In this document: positions 1 through 10,766 of the stretch, in pieces
Layout of the letters: each line of letters begins with the position of its first letter
How positions within the stretch are numbered: position 1 is the first letter of the stretch
Origin: Cerrena zonata
Lineage: Eukaryota > Basidiomycota > Agaricomycetes > Polyporales > Cerrenaceae
Direction of reading: 5' to 3'
Assembly: GCA_038087015.1 (NCBI GenBank)
Contig: JASBNA010000040.1
Span: forward strand, 1 to 64,000
DNA: 64,000 bases
Translations under genes and position numbers: made by a program
The notes under the pieces: generated by a model
What the model was told of the DNA's origin: nothing
Databases searched by the model: none
The model's input: the letters and a program-made list of their open reading frames with translations, nothing else

Positions 1-340
1 CAAGCCAACCAGTGACTTGAACAGTGAGATTGGAGTGAATAGTAGTAACACCGACACAGAAGAATAACCCGAGATCTTCTTCCAGGAGGTAGTACCATTT
101 ACCGGATGTAAACTCGATCGTTAACCCAGCGAATATGTCCAAGTTTACGAAAGTGGGAGTAGTGTATGCATTGTCGTGCCATTCGATTCTTTCAGGATGA
201 AGAGAGGTGTCCTTGATGTCTTGACTGGTAGGCTTTGGACGATCGGTTCTGTTCATTGGGAGAAGTGATGGGCGAGCAGAGCAGGGAGTAACAGGGACAG
301 AGGAGGGGATGTTGAGCCTGGCGAGGAAGGATTCCATCAT
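1..340 (-). CDS. Third ORF of the gypsy element, partial (runs off left edge)
   Basis: Reading the minus strand from an ATG-ATG pair at 340, 113 codons stay open to the first base of the window. It starts 116 nt after the pol stop codon and on the same strand, so it lies where a 3' LTR would be expected in a simple two-ORF element. The visible part starts MMESFLARLN, is Pro/Ser/Thr-rich, then becomes more hydrophobic (for example SGKWYYLLEEDLGLFFCVG). I do not recognise a domain. It could be an accessory ORF of the element, an envelope-like or unknown third protein, or an unrelated gene into which the element inserted. The close spacing and shared strand favour an element-encoded ORF. Confidence 0.4.
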   Translation of the reverse strand, partial: MMESFLARLNIPSSVPVTPCSARPSLLPMNRTDRPKPTSQDIKDTSLHPERIEWHDNAYTTPTFVNLDIFAGLTIEFTSGKWYYLLEEDLGLFFCVGVTTIHSNLTVQVTGWL

Positions 341-455
341 AGTGATGAGCAGTAGGTGTGACGGAGCAGGGTAGGTTTTGAGAACAAGAGAGGTTTCAGA
401 ACGAGGTCAGTTTAGAAGTAGTGGAGAAAGGATGAGTTGGCACGGCTTGGTCCCT

Positions 456-3400
456 CTACGGTTTCCAGTCTGGGTCCTCCGCTTCACTACCCGAATCCTT
501 CATTGAATCGCCAGATTCAGAATTCGATCGATCTGACTCTGGATCTGATGAATCTTCATAGAATAGATCTTGAGGCACACGCGGTTGATATGGAAGAAGC
601 CGAAAGGCCGCGACTCCTTTCTTTAAGAAGGTTCCATCAAGTTCTTGCAGTACGTATGATCCGCCAGTTGTGCGCCTATGGATTCTGAAGGGTCCAAAAT
701 AACGGGGGGCTGATTTACTTGGCAGATCTGTATCACGTTCTTTGGAATTTCTTACTAAGACCAAATCACCTTTCTTTAGAGGCTTCTTTCTAAGTCGATG
801 AGCAAAGCGCTTCTCAAACCGATCTTTTGAGACTAGTCTTGACCGCCTTATTGCCGCTGCGGCCCGTTCCAAATCATCTTCGCGCTTATCAAGCTGACGC
901 ATCCTAAGTGCTAGGAGATCGGATGTCTTCATCCGATAACGATATCCTGTGACCATAAACGTGGCTTCAGTGAGGTCGAATGGGAGAACTGGTTCCACTC
1001 CATGAAGTAGATAAAAGGGACTGAATCCAGTGACACGACGTGTTGTAATTCTGTCTGCAAAGAATGCTAGATGGACTCGTTTTGGCCACTCTTCAATATT
1101 TCCCTTGCAGTCCTTCATTATGCTTTCTCGTATGGCAAAATGCCCCTGTTCAACAACTCCATTGGCATGCTTATTGTAAGGTGATATCTTGATCTGGGGA
1201 ATCCCATATCTTTTCAGAAGACGTCGGAAGGCTTTGGCTACTTCTGATCCATTATCGGTCACTACCTCTGCTATGTGACCATATCGGCAGATTATTTGTT
1301 CCCAAAAGAATTTTGATAAGTGCTTAGTACTTATTTTTCGCAGGGCTCTACCTTCCGCAGCATGACTGAGATCGTCACGAGCTGCCACAATATATCCATA
1401 TCCGCGTACTTTAGTCATGTGCATCACGTCTACGTATATTTTGGAGAACAAGGTAGCGGGGATCTGGATGGTAGGTGAAATTTCAACTCGCTTAGTGCTC
1501 CAAAGCTGACATTGATGGCAGGTTGCCACATGATGCTTTACATCTTGATACATTTGGGGCCAGAAGAATCGATCACGCAGATGATAATAGACTCCGTAGA
1601 CTCCCCGGTGACCGAGTTTCTCATGTGCATGCTTCATGATCGATAGACGCTTATTCATATCAAATATAACTAAAAGAGGAGTGCGGTCTGATCGTCTCTT
1701 GAACAATAAAGTCCCACGCATGAAGAAGTGCGCCGCTCGCTTGAGAAACCGTAGCTTGGCCTTAACGTCAGTTCCAAACTCTGGGATCTGTAGTGTGAGA
1801 AGGTATCTCCTTATGTCCCGCAGATTACGTTCTTGTTTTGACTCAGCTGACAGATAGGATGGAAGTGTCTTGTAAGCTTGCTTATCACAGATACTCACTA
1901 GGTAAGATCGTACGTCAAGTAATTCTTCAGTGATAGCTTCATCCTTTTCCCATTCGTCAACTTCTTCCCAGTCTTCTTTGGTCGGCTCTTTACGCGATAA
2001 GGCATCTGGTCCTCTATGCTTGTCAGCAGGCACATGTTTAAGTTCGAAGTCGAAAAGCAGGATCCCTTGAATCCATCGGTTGATTGAAGCGTTTGGTTGT
2101 AAATCAGGATTATTGAGCATTTCCTTGATATATTTTGCATCAACTTCAAGGACGAGCTTCTTGATATTGAAAAGGAATAAGCGCCAGTGTCTTAGGGCTC
2201 GATAGACTCCGTATAGCTCCAACTTTGGCTGACTATATCTTGCTTCGCGTTCATTAAATGGCAATGATCCATAGCGAGCTGGTATTCTTTTACCTGCTTC
2301 ATCGAGCTGAGAAAGAATGAATCCTACAGCAATAATACTTGAGTCAACTGACATGAACACTGGACGATCAACCGTATAGTCGATAGGTTTAAGCGCTGGG
2401 GCTGACGTAACCAACTCTTTTAGTCTATCAAATGCTTCTTGACGCTCAGGGGTCCATACGAATTCCACATTTTTCCGAACTAGCTCCGTCAGAGGTCGTG
2501 TGATCTTAGAATAGTCCTTAATCCAAATTCGCACAGTGCCACATAGACCTAGAAAACCTCGAACATCCTTGACAGTTTTGAGTGTAGGCCAAGCAAGTAT
2601 CTTGTCAATTTTAGTCTCTTCAGGAATTCTACCTTCAGGCGTACATTTCTGACCTAATATAATGACTTCCCGTCTACAGAGCTGTATTTTCTTAGCTGAG
2701 AAAGTAGCACCGCATTCGGCAATTCTATGTAGAATCCTATGTAGATCAACAGCATGTTCCCATATAAAACGGCGAATTCCAGGATTTTCTTCTAAGACTT
2801 CTGGCGATCCATTCTTATCGAGATACTGGGTAGTAGGTCCTTTAACCGGCATATCATCGATAAAGATATTAGCTTTGTGAGGAATCTCATCAGAAAGAAC
2901 AAAAGACATGCATCTTTGGAATTCCGCGGGAGAATTTGTGAAGCCTTGAGGAATGACAGTGAGACGTAATGTGCCCAATGGAGTAAGGAATGATGTCATA
3001 TCTCTACTTGATGGGTGGATAACACGTGCGTCAAATCCTGAAAATAAATCAAAAACAGAGTAACATTGACATCCTGCATAAGGTTCTACAAAGTCGTCCA
3101 TAATAGGGGGGCTACCAGCATCACGAACAGTCACTCGATTTAATGGTTGAAGGTCATGGACCAAACGTAAGTTACCGTTTTTCTTGAGAACACAGAAATA
3201 TTTTGACCTATAGGCTGATTGACTTGGTTCATACAAACCACTTGCTATCTTGGCTCGAATGATCTCTATGACTCTATCCTTGATGCCAGGAGGAATAGGG
3301 ATATTTTTCTCCATCCAGGGGATATGTGGAACAACAGGAATAATGTAGTCTGAGAAGTAGTCTCGTCGTAGAGTACCGCGATCTTCTTCTGTAAAGGCCA

Positions 3401-4854
3401 AGACTTTCTCATTGATCCTAAGAATATTCAGAAAAAGTTTCTCTTCTTCAGGCCAAAGAAATTCTTCAGGGTTGATATCCAATTCCAGTATACGTTTTTC
3501 AGTAAGTTTTTCTGTAGGTACGAACACAGGAGGGTTCGGCGAAAGAGGAGTCAAAGTCAGTAAAGGATCTGAAGGAATCGTATAAGTTCCTTTTGCATCG
3601 TCTGGGTATATTCCAGGTACCGGCTTGATCTTACGGTCGACTCGCTTGTAAGCTGTATTAGAAGATGGAGGTGAGCAGTCCATATCAGCAGAAACATCGT
3701 AATCTTCGACGTAAAAATGAAAACAACTAAGTTGGATAGTCTCTGGCCCTTCAAAATTTTTCTTACTAAGTCTGAAAATTTTACCTAAGTTATTTACTTT
3801 CGAAAACGTCACACAAATCACACCGCAAAACATATAAAACACCAGAATAATTTTTATTAAACTAAGAAAAGAAAAGATCATGACTAAAGGTATCAACCGA
3901 GTAGTAGGGTATAAGTACATAGGTACATGGGTAAGAGTACTTGACATGGGTATAAGGTCATGAGGGCGGAAGCAATCAACATGCAAACCAAAGAAATGGG
4001 TCAAGAAAAGTCCGTAGTGACACAGAAACATGTACATAAAGCTAACCTGAGACGTAGGGAAAAAGAGTAAGAAAAAATAAAATAGAAATATAGACGAAAC
4101 AAACGTACTAATCTCGAAACGGCCGTACGCACATTGGGCAGCGTCGGCGGTGCTCCGTGTATTCGTCAAGTTTGTCGTCGAAAATCCCACATAGGTAAGT
4201 GTCCAGGTTGGTTTGGAGTTCCAGCATAGCGTCGGAGACGAGAGCTTGAAATTGTTCTTGAACTTCCATACGGAAGTCGAGAACGAAGTCTTCGCGTTCG
4301 GATTCACGATCAGATGGGGTCGGCGTAGGGGGAATTGAGGATCGAAAGGAGTAGGCGGTTGGCGTGGTAGCACGAGAAGAAGCGGGGTCGACCTCGATAT
4401 CGAAGATCGAGGTCGAAATCGATTCGTCGTCGTCGGATGTCTCGTCGTTATAGATAACGTCCGTAAGGGAGGGGGTGGTCGGCATCGAGCATGGGATAGA
4501 GGGGCTAGGCGGCGTAGGAGAACGAAGATAACAAATGAAGTCGTCGAGGTCGTAAACGACCGACGCTTCTTCGTCGTTTTGGCTATACACGGAAGGGGAA
4601 GAGGGTGCCGTGGTGTCGTAGAGATCGTCGGAGTCATCGTCGAAGAACGATCTCTCTTCGTATTCGACGACGGCGGGGTCTCGTTCGGGCATGTCGAAGG
4701 TAAACGAGGGGCGCGGTGGGCTGTTCGGTACGAACTCGTATGGGGGTATATAGATTTGTACCAGGCGGGACTGCATCGTGTCGATACTCAGAAAAATCGA
4801 AAAGAAACCGAATTTTTTGTAACATACCGTAAGTGTTAGTCGATTCCGTGACAT
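456..4854 (-). CDS. Retrotransposon Pol: reverse transcriptase, RNase H, integrase
   Basis: The continuous frame ends at 456. RT motifs are clear: LVHDLQPLNR, the D-containing FSGFDAR, IPQGFTNSPAEFQ and FIDD (a YxDD variant). RNase H has SVDSS, KLELYGV and a later Asp before DALSRKE. Integrase has an HHCC zinc-binding region (HEKLGHRG to CHQCQ), catalytic DVMH, VTDNGSE and the final Glu in VVEQGH, then a GPFRIHR tail. The roughly 280 codons before the RT leader at 3.77 kb look non-coding in this frame. A different frame from 4854 to 4108 is acidic and protein-like and ends CPMCVRPFRD. A GTACGT donor at 4108 splits its stop codon, and an acceptor ending at 3766 joins it in frame to pol (intron 3766-4108). 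I think that spliced form is the true Pol. Its start is 4854 or the ATG at 4776, overlapping the gag frame. Confidence 0.8.
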
Positions 4855-7800
4855 CCTCGCTTTGTTGTTCTGTCTCTATCTCCTGAAATCCGTATGAAGT
4901 TCGCGGGGTTTCGTTCGAAGACGTGTCTTGAGGCCAAAAAGAACTGTCAAAGTGGGTCGGTGGGTTGTTATGAGTCGTAGAGAGCGCGAAGTAATCGCGC
5001 GAGGTATTGAGCATAGAGGGTAACGTTGGAGAGTCCGGGTATGCGAGGACTTCGGGGGCTTCGTAGTGATCGTTTCGTCCTAACGCGGCTTCGTATAGGG
5101 AGTCCAGTACGTTTTGATCGACTCGAAGTCGATCCGGGGATCCTGGGGTCGATAACTCGTCGTTATAGGTGGGGGACGCATTTCGTAGGTCGGATGGACT
5201 AGCGTCGATGTCGTAGGGTCGAGGACGAGTCGGGCGTGGTTTCCTGTAGGTACGAAGAGGTCGTGTAGGTCCGACTGTTGGGTCTTCATGTATTGTCGAT
5301 AGAGTCTTGATGAATTGAGTCGAAGGGGATCGAGGGGAACGCGTGAACCCGGTGTTGAATACGCGTGAGTACTCGTTGTCCACAGAGAAAGGGGGAGGGT
5401 ACGAAAAAGCAAAGGGATCGTTAAAAACGATCGGTTCGGCGCTGTTTTCGATAACGAGGGGAGCGGGGGGATCAGCGTTCAAGATTGTTGGTTCGATGGG
5501 CTCGAAATACGTGGGGGAAGGTTCCGGTTGGTCGAGGTAGGTCCTGGCGAGCTGTAGCATAGAATCGAGGATTTCGGACAACGAACGAGGACGTTGTTCG
5601 TTGACGTCGATCGGTTCCTTGACGGAATCCAAACCGACTTCGACGAGCGTGACCTCGTCGTTGCCCGTAGTCCATTGTCCCGCTGGGGACGCGTGTTTGT
5701 CGATGACGGAAAGGGGGGAAAAGATCGAAAATGGCTCGTTCGACACGAGACGGTCGAACGGCCGTGGCGTTCCTTTGTTTTCGCATTGGTAAGTCCTTTT
5801 GTTCTTCGTGCCTTGTACGAGATGTTGCTTACCGTTTCTACCACCTAAGTGGTATTCACGTAGGTCCGTCCATCGGTCTGAGTTCTCACCAGACCGGGAC
5901 TTGGCGCGGTTTGCTAGCGCGGCATTGTCGAAGGGTCCGGGTAAGGTCGGGGGGGCAGAAGCGGGACGAGGTGGTTGAGGAGAGAGATAAGCAGAGAATA
6001 GAGAGTCCGGCTGTACAGTAGGGTCCCAAATGACAAACGCGTTAGAGTCATAGGGCTCTTCGGCATCGTAAACGTAGGCGCTAAAGGGGGAAAGCGGTGC
6101 ATCGACTTCCATTTCGGGCGTCAAGTAGTGATCGGGAAGGAGTAAGTTGGCGTTGAGTTGCTCAGGTGGGTTCAGTAAGGCTTGGGTTGTGTTGGGGGAA
6201 CTTCCCTCAAGTCCGGGAGGGGTATATATATCATTTTCTGATATATTGTTCTGTTCTAAGTTGAATTGTTCCGATGTACAATGAACTTTTCGCTGAGTGA
6301 GGCTCCTAAAACATAATAAATTGTATTTCTTTGCACTCAAAACTTGATCCTTTGTCCCGGGAAGGTCTTGTTTGGCCAATAAATCGCTTACAAAACTCTT
6401 CGAGCCTGCTATTGTGCCATCAACTTGATTGTTGTCCCAGAAATAATTATTTTCGAATTTCTCCTTCAATTTTTCATGCTGTTTTTCCAAATTTAGGGAT
6501 GGCCTTAATATGGGGAACTCAATTTCTGGAAGGTTTATGGCAATTGGAGTCTGTAAAATTCGTTCTCTTCTTAACTCTGCAGGGGTTAGTCTTCTATTGT
6601 CAGTGGCAATAAAGACAGGCTGAATCTGTGGTTTTAAACCCTTATTTTTCCATTTAATTGCTGATTTCCCTACCTCATTCATATGTTCGTGAATCTCCTG
6701 GGATATTTCTGAGGCTGATCGGACTGATATTGTGTCATCTGAAATGAGTGAAGGCATATCATCGAAGTCTGAGTTATTGTCTCCAATGGTCCTTTGAATC
6801 CCTTGAGGTAAGACTTGAATTATATAGGGGTCTGAACTGGGTTCGCTGGAGGAATATCCATAAGGATAAATGGGTATAGGAGAGGCTAGGTCTTTAAGAA
6901 CTTTGAGAGAGAGTATTTCTTCAAAATCTGAATTAAATTCAGGATTATTGCTATCAAACATACTTGATGACCAGTATCTCAGCTTCTCAAATCTTTCCTC
7001 GACTGACTCTTCAAATTCTGAAGTGTTATCTTCACACATTGTGCTGTTTTCATTATCGTCAATAAGAGAGGGGGTTGAACAAATAGAGCGCTCAGGTGTT
7101 GGGACTTGTATATCCATATTTTCATCGATGGTATCCTGATTATCAAATGATCGATCGATCGAAAGGGAAATTGAATTGTCAACAGAGGGAACAGGAGTGG
7201 GGTATAGGATCTCTGGGCTTTCATATGAGATTGTTGGCATAGAATCATTGGTAGTTACAGGGTATGGCATGTTCTTTGAGACATGGGGGTAAAAACGTAG
7301 GTACGCTTGACCTGATCGCTTAAATAAAATGGCTTGAGGAGAGTCTTCTGTTGTGAAGGATCCAGAAATTTCAACATTAGGCATGTTCCAATCTTCATAG
7401 ACACATCCTTCCCAACTACCAACTGTTTCTAAGCTGGCACTTGAGGTAGGGACTGATGCAGTATGGTGATCACTTTGAAAGAATTCTGTAGGCATTCCAT
7501 TAGATTCAGATATCTTCTGGAGGGTATCATTGTTGTTTAGGAAGGGATCCCAAATAACTGTAGATGAGCTGAGAGGACTTGAATTGGAAGGGGTATCAGG
7601 TATTTCTTCTGAGATAGGCATGTCATCTTTGACTTGACAGTGTGAAAAGGCATGTGTCTCAACAGCTGAGAGGATACAGTTGGAGAAAAACGCAGGTACT
7701 TTGTTTCCATCAATATTGACAGAATGTGCCCAATGATCATGATTAGGTTCTGGCTCTGCTGGGACTTCCATTTCTTCATCTGATTCAGGGTTTCTGAATA

Positions 7801-10144
7801 CAAGATATGTACCATCTGGACGTTCTTCTATAGAAACATGGTTTCCTTTCTGCCAGGGTCTACCAAGTAACAAGTCGAAAGGAACATGATCTGCAATGTA
7901 CATAGAGGCCCATGTTTGAACTCCTCCGCAGGACAAGGGAACTTTCTGAACTAAACCGCAGAGTTGTCCGCTGCCTCCATTTGCATCTTTCATGGTGATA
8001 ACAACTGTTTTGTCAGCAGGACGGCGAATGACTTCTTTCCAGGTTGTGGAGTTAACCACATTAAGTTGAGATCCAGTATCAATAATTGCAGAGATAGGAC
8101 GTCCATCACATTCCATTCGCAAGTGAATCAAGTGGCCATGAGTAGGAGCAAAGTGACCAGCAGCCATAACATTAGCACCAGTATCTTCTTCAGAGAAACG
8201 TTTGTATTTCATAGCTTGAGATAATTCAGTAGAGACCTCTTTACAACTTCCTATGATCTCACCAATTGACATAACAACCTGAGTGTTCAGCATTCGATCC
8301 AAAATTGCCAGAGGTTGGACATGACGGGAGATAGCAGATTGATTTGGTTGAGCACGCTTAGGTGAGTTCTTCTTCTTGGCAGCAGCTTTAGGGTCATTAC
8401 TTACCTTCTGAATGTCCTCAATATCTTTCATAGCCTGGTCTTCAATAATCTCATCATCCTTATGACCATCAAACATAGGAGTGTGGGTATCAATGGGTAT
8501 ATGTGTCTTTGGCTGGTTATTAGATTCACTGGCTTTCTTATCCTGCTTTGCTTGCTTACCTTTGGCAGTGGTAGATTTGCTAGGAAGATGAACACCATCA
8601 AATTTAGCTTGACGTTGAACTTGAGCCCTGCGAGCATTACGCTCAGCAGCAAAAGAAAAGGGTAAGATAATAAAGTTCTGATCGTCATCTTCATCAGAGG
8701 AGGATTGTATTTCAGTGACAAATGAGGGGGTTTCAACAGAGTAGGAGATGAAGTTTGAAGAAAGAGTAGGTGCAACCATCTTTTGTACTGCTTGAACAAT
8801 AGTCTCATCTCGAGCTCTCATTATTGTTCTTCCATCGCCTAATATGAATCTGCCATTGTCGTCTTTTTTGACTTTTCCTTCAGCGATCAATTGTCTCAAT
8901 TGTTCACAATCACCCATACGGTGTCCTTCTTTCCCGCACCCATAACAACTAGGTCTTGGCATCCCATTGTAGTTCCTTTGGGGATAACCATTGTTATTCA
9001 TCCCATTGTTCATACTGCTATTGTTCATGCTATTGTTGCTGGGTCCATTGTTCATTGTCTGTCCAACTGGTGGAGGTTTGATAATCCTAGAAATGTCATT
9101 GTCTAACTTGAATGCCCTATAATAAATAACAGCATAGTTAGGATCATCAAGACTCATTCCCTGTAAACGTTTGATCAGTGTTTCAACTTCATCATGTTCT
9201 TCAGCAACTTTACCTTCCATACGTGAGAGAGCTTCTGATGAATGAGTAGCACGAATTAGCTTCCTAGATTTCTTCTTATGTTCTGGTTTCTTCTTTTCCA
9301 CTTTCTTAGGCTTGGATGAACGAGTGTAGTCATTATCGCTATCTTCTTCTGAGGATGAATATGAATCTGTACTTGAGTCAGGACTTGAGTCAGAGGAATA
9401 TCCTCCTGAGTCTGTATCATCTGCATCAAAACGATCTCGTCTGAAAATATGTTCCAATGCTTCTAGGATATAGGTTACACTGAATGGGTCAGAAAGATTG
9501 TGAGTAGGGTTTTGTCTGAGTATCAAATCTTCTAGCTTGGGACGAAGGTGCTTGGGTATTCCATCCCAGAATGCCTTGTCATACTCTCCTTGTGTAATCT
9601 TCTTCTTGTTCATAAGCCATCCACCTATTCGTTGAAATGAACGATAACGTGAACGGACTTTGGAGAGGGAGGTAATATGAGAGTGTCTTGAGGATTTGGC
9701 CCAACTTCGCAGATCACGTTTGCGAAATTTAAGATTGACCTTATCACTATCATAAATCTTGGAGATAGCTTTCTTCAGAGCATCCCAGTTGAAAGTATTG
9801 TAGTCAGGGAGTGTCTCAATAACATCTCTTACTTGAGAGCTACAATACCTCAATAGGTATCTGCCATAGTCACTGACTTTGACTGTATGAAGGCTAAATA
9901 GGTCATCTAAAAGCTTAAGAAATTCCTCCACATAAGTTGCTTGACCCTTAAAGGTCTTAGGTGCATATTTAGATCCACGTGGTGGCATTCCTGATGACAT
10001 GTTGGTGTTGCTAGGGGTTGGGACGTTGGTTGCAGATGATGACTGTCCAGCTCCTCCAGCTGGTGGTTGATTGGCAGCTGATGTACCTGTAGATTGTGAT
10101 TGACTCTGAGTAGGGTTTGACCCTGATTGACCGGTGGGCATCAA
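4634..10144 (-). CDS. Retrotransposon Gag-protease polyprotein with very long C-terminal extension
   Basis: 1836 codons without a stop. Residues about 60-240 look like a retrotransposon Gag capsid region. A Ser/Asp-rich then Lys-rich stretch follows (about 245-295). A CCHC zinc knuckle (CYGCGKEGHRMGDC) sits at residues 400-413, preceded by an Asn/Met-rich linker. A pepsin-like protease motif, IDTGSQLNVV, lies near residue 690, followed by LLLGRPW. The remaining thousand residues are Ser/Pro/Asp/Glu-rich with no domain I recognise. Base composition changes sharply around 6.1-6.2 kb (residue about 1315): the C-terminal part is dense in CpG and TCG, the rest is AT-rich and CpG-poor. The last 70 codons overlap the alternative pol-leader frame, and a GTATGT donor near 4825 could trim them. 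Translation start is the first ATG after the leader. Confidence 0.8.
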   Translation of the reverse strand: MMPTGQSGSNPTQSQSQSTGTSAANQPPAGGAGQSSSATNVPTPSNTNMSSGMPPRGSKYAPKTFKGQATYVEEFLKLLDDLFSLHTVKVSDYGRYLLRYCSSQVRDVIETLPDYNTFNWDALKKAISKIYDSDKVNLKFRKRDLRSWAKSSRHSHITSLSKVRSRYRSFQRIGGWLMNKKKITQGEYDKAFWDGIPKHLRPKLEDLILRQNPTHNLSDPFSVTYILEALEHIFRRDRFDADDTDSGGYSSDSSPDSSTDSYSSSEEDSDNDYTRSSKPKKVEKKKPEHKKKSRKLIRATHSSEALSRMEGKVAEEHDEVETLIKRLQGMSLDDPNYAVIYYRAFKLDNDISRIIKPPPVGQTMNNGPSNNSMNNSSMNNGMNNNGYPQRNYNGMPRPSCYGCGKEGHRMGDCEQLRQLIAEGKVKKDDNGRFILGDGRTIMRARDETIVQAVQKMVAPTLSSNFISYSVETPSFVTEIQSSSDEDDDQNFIILPFSFAAERNARRAQVQRQAKFDGVHLPSKSTTAKGKQAKQDKKASESNNQPKTHIPIDTHTPMFDGHKDDEIIEDQAMKDIEDIQKVSNDPKAAAKKKNSPKRAQPNQSAISRHVQPLAILDRMLNTQVVMSIGEIIGSCKEVSTELSQAMKYKRFSEEDTGANVMAAGHFAPTHGHLIHLRMECDGRPISAIIDTGSQLNVVNSTTWKEVIRRPADKTVVITMKDANGGSGQLCGLVQKVPLSCGGVQTWASMYIADHVPFDLLLGRPWQKGNHVSIEERPDGTYLVFRNPESDEEMEVPAEPEPNHDHWAHSVNIDGNKVPAFFSNCILSAVETHAFSHCQVKDDMPISEEIPDTPSNSSPLSSSTVIWDPFLNNNDTLQKISESNGMPTEFFQSDHHTASVPTSSASLETVGSWEGCVYEDWNMPNVEISGSFTTEDSPQAILFKRSGQAYLRFYPHVSKNMPYPVTTNDSMPTISYESPEILYPTPVPSVDNSISLSIDRSFDNQDTIDENMDIQVPTPERSICSTPSLIDDNENSTMCEDNTSEFEESVEERFEKLRYWSSSMFDSNNPEFNSDFEEILSLKVLKDLASPIPIYPYGYSSSEPSSDPYIIQVLPQGIQRTIGDNNSDFDDMPSLISDDTISVRSASEISQEIHEHMNEVGKSAIKWKNKGLKPQIQPVFIATDNRRLTPAELRRERILQTPIAINLPEIEFPILRPSLNLEKQHEKLKEKFENNYFWDNNQVDGTIAGSKSFVSDLLAKQDLPGTKDQVLSAKKYNLLCFRSLTQRKVHCTSEQFNLEQNNISENDIYTPPGLEGSSPNTTQALLNPPEQLNANLLLPDHYLTPEMEVDAPLSPFSAYVYDAEEPYDSNAFVIWDPTVQPDSLFSAYLSPQPPRPASAPPTLPGPFDNAALANRAKSRSGENSDRWTDLREYHLGGRNGKQHLVQGTKNKRTYQCENKGTPRPFDRLVSNEPFSIFSPLSVIDKHASPAGQWTTGNDEVTLVEVGLDSVKEPIDVNEQRPRSLSEILDSMLQLARTYLDQPEPSPTYFEPIEPTILNADPPAPLVIENSAEPIVFNDPFAFSYPPPFSVDNEYSRVFNTGFTRSPRSPSTQFIKTLSTIHEDPTVGPTRPLRTYRKPRPTRPRPYDIDASPSDLRNASPTYNDELSTPGSPDRLRVDQNVLDSLYEAALGRNDHYEAPEVLAYPDSPTLPSMLNTSRDYFALSTTHNNPPTHFDSSFWPQDTSSNETPRTSYGFQEIETEQQSEDVTESTNTYGMLQKIRFLFDFSEYRHDAVPPGTNLYTPIRVRTEQPTAPLVYLRHARTRPRRRRIRREIVLRR

Positions 10145-10339
10145 TAAAGTATTATTTGCAGGAGGTTGACTTGAAATACTTGATTGACTTAAAGACTATA
10201 AAGTACCAGATGGGGTACTAATACTTCCTAAGGAAAGTGTGTGGATTGACTAATGGGTGAACCACTAGATGATGATGTTGAGGGTGTTCTATTGTCAAGG
10301 ACAATATAAAGGGAGAAGGGGTAGTAAATCAAATTTCCA

Positions 10340-10358
10340 CCCCTCGCGGTGGGCTCCA
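10340..10358 (-). other. Possible tRNA primer-binding site
   Basis: The minus strand reads TGGAGCCCACCGCGAGGGG, starting with TGG, the complement of a tRNA CCA end. The plus strand of the same place reads like the 3' end of a tRNA: T-loop-like bases, a GC-rich stem, then GGGCTCCA. It lies two bases inside a CA that could end the LTR. No tRNA was compared, so this is inference from layout. Confidence 0.35.
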
Positions 10359-10757
10359 GATGACGATCGTTTGATAGATCTCAATGAAAAACAAACAAAA
10401 CAAACAAACAAAACTAAACTAATCTCAAAGAGACTATCTCACTTCTACGCTTCCTGGACCAGACGCAAGGTCAGAGGTTGAGCGCAGCGTTCGTTTGTGG
10501 TTATGTATGACTTAATGTTCTTCTCACACGCTTAGGCTTACCCGTTTGGTAAACGTAAGACTTAGTTAAGAGTTGGGAGTAAAGTTAAAGATATATTGGG
10601 TTTTTTAGAGTGTAAGTGAGTGCTACAAGTATCAGACCTGCAGACTTAGTGACAGTAGACAGTAACACTTAAAACAGTAACAATGACAACAGTACTTCAG
10701 TAAGAGGACGTTTTCCTCTGAGGACGGGTTCCTCCTTTGCTGTAATGTGGAAGGGAT

Positions 10758-10766
10758 CTATTTATA
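10758..10766 (-). promoter_or_regulatory. TATA box of the retrotransposon LTR
   Basis: TATAAATAG on the minus strand lies about 600 bp upstream of the gag ATG and within the putative LTR, as expected for the promoter that starts the genomic transcript. A purine/pyrimidine-rich hairpin-like stretch (ggacgttttcctc...gaggac) follows about 40 nt downstream, near the expected start site. Confidence 0.45.

Noticed and set aside
3770..4637. The first 280 codons of the long pol frame as real protein
   Set aside because: They read as low-complexity and AT-rich sequence; the overlapping acidic frame is more protein-like and joins pol by splicing.
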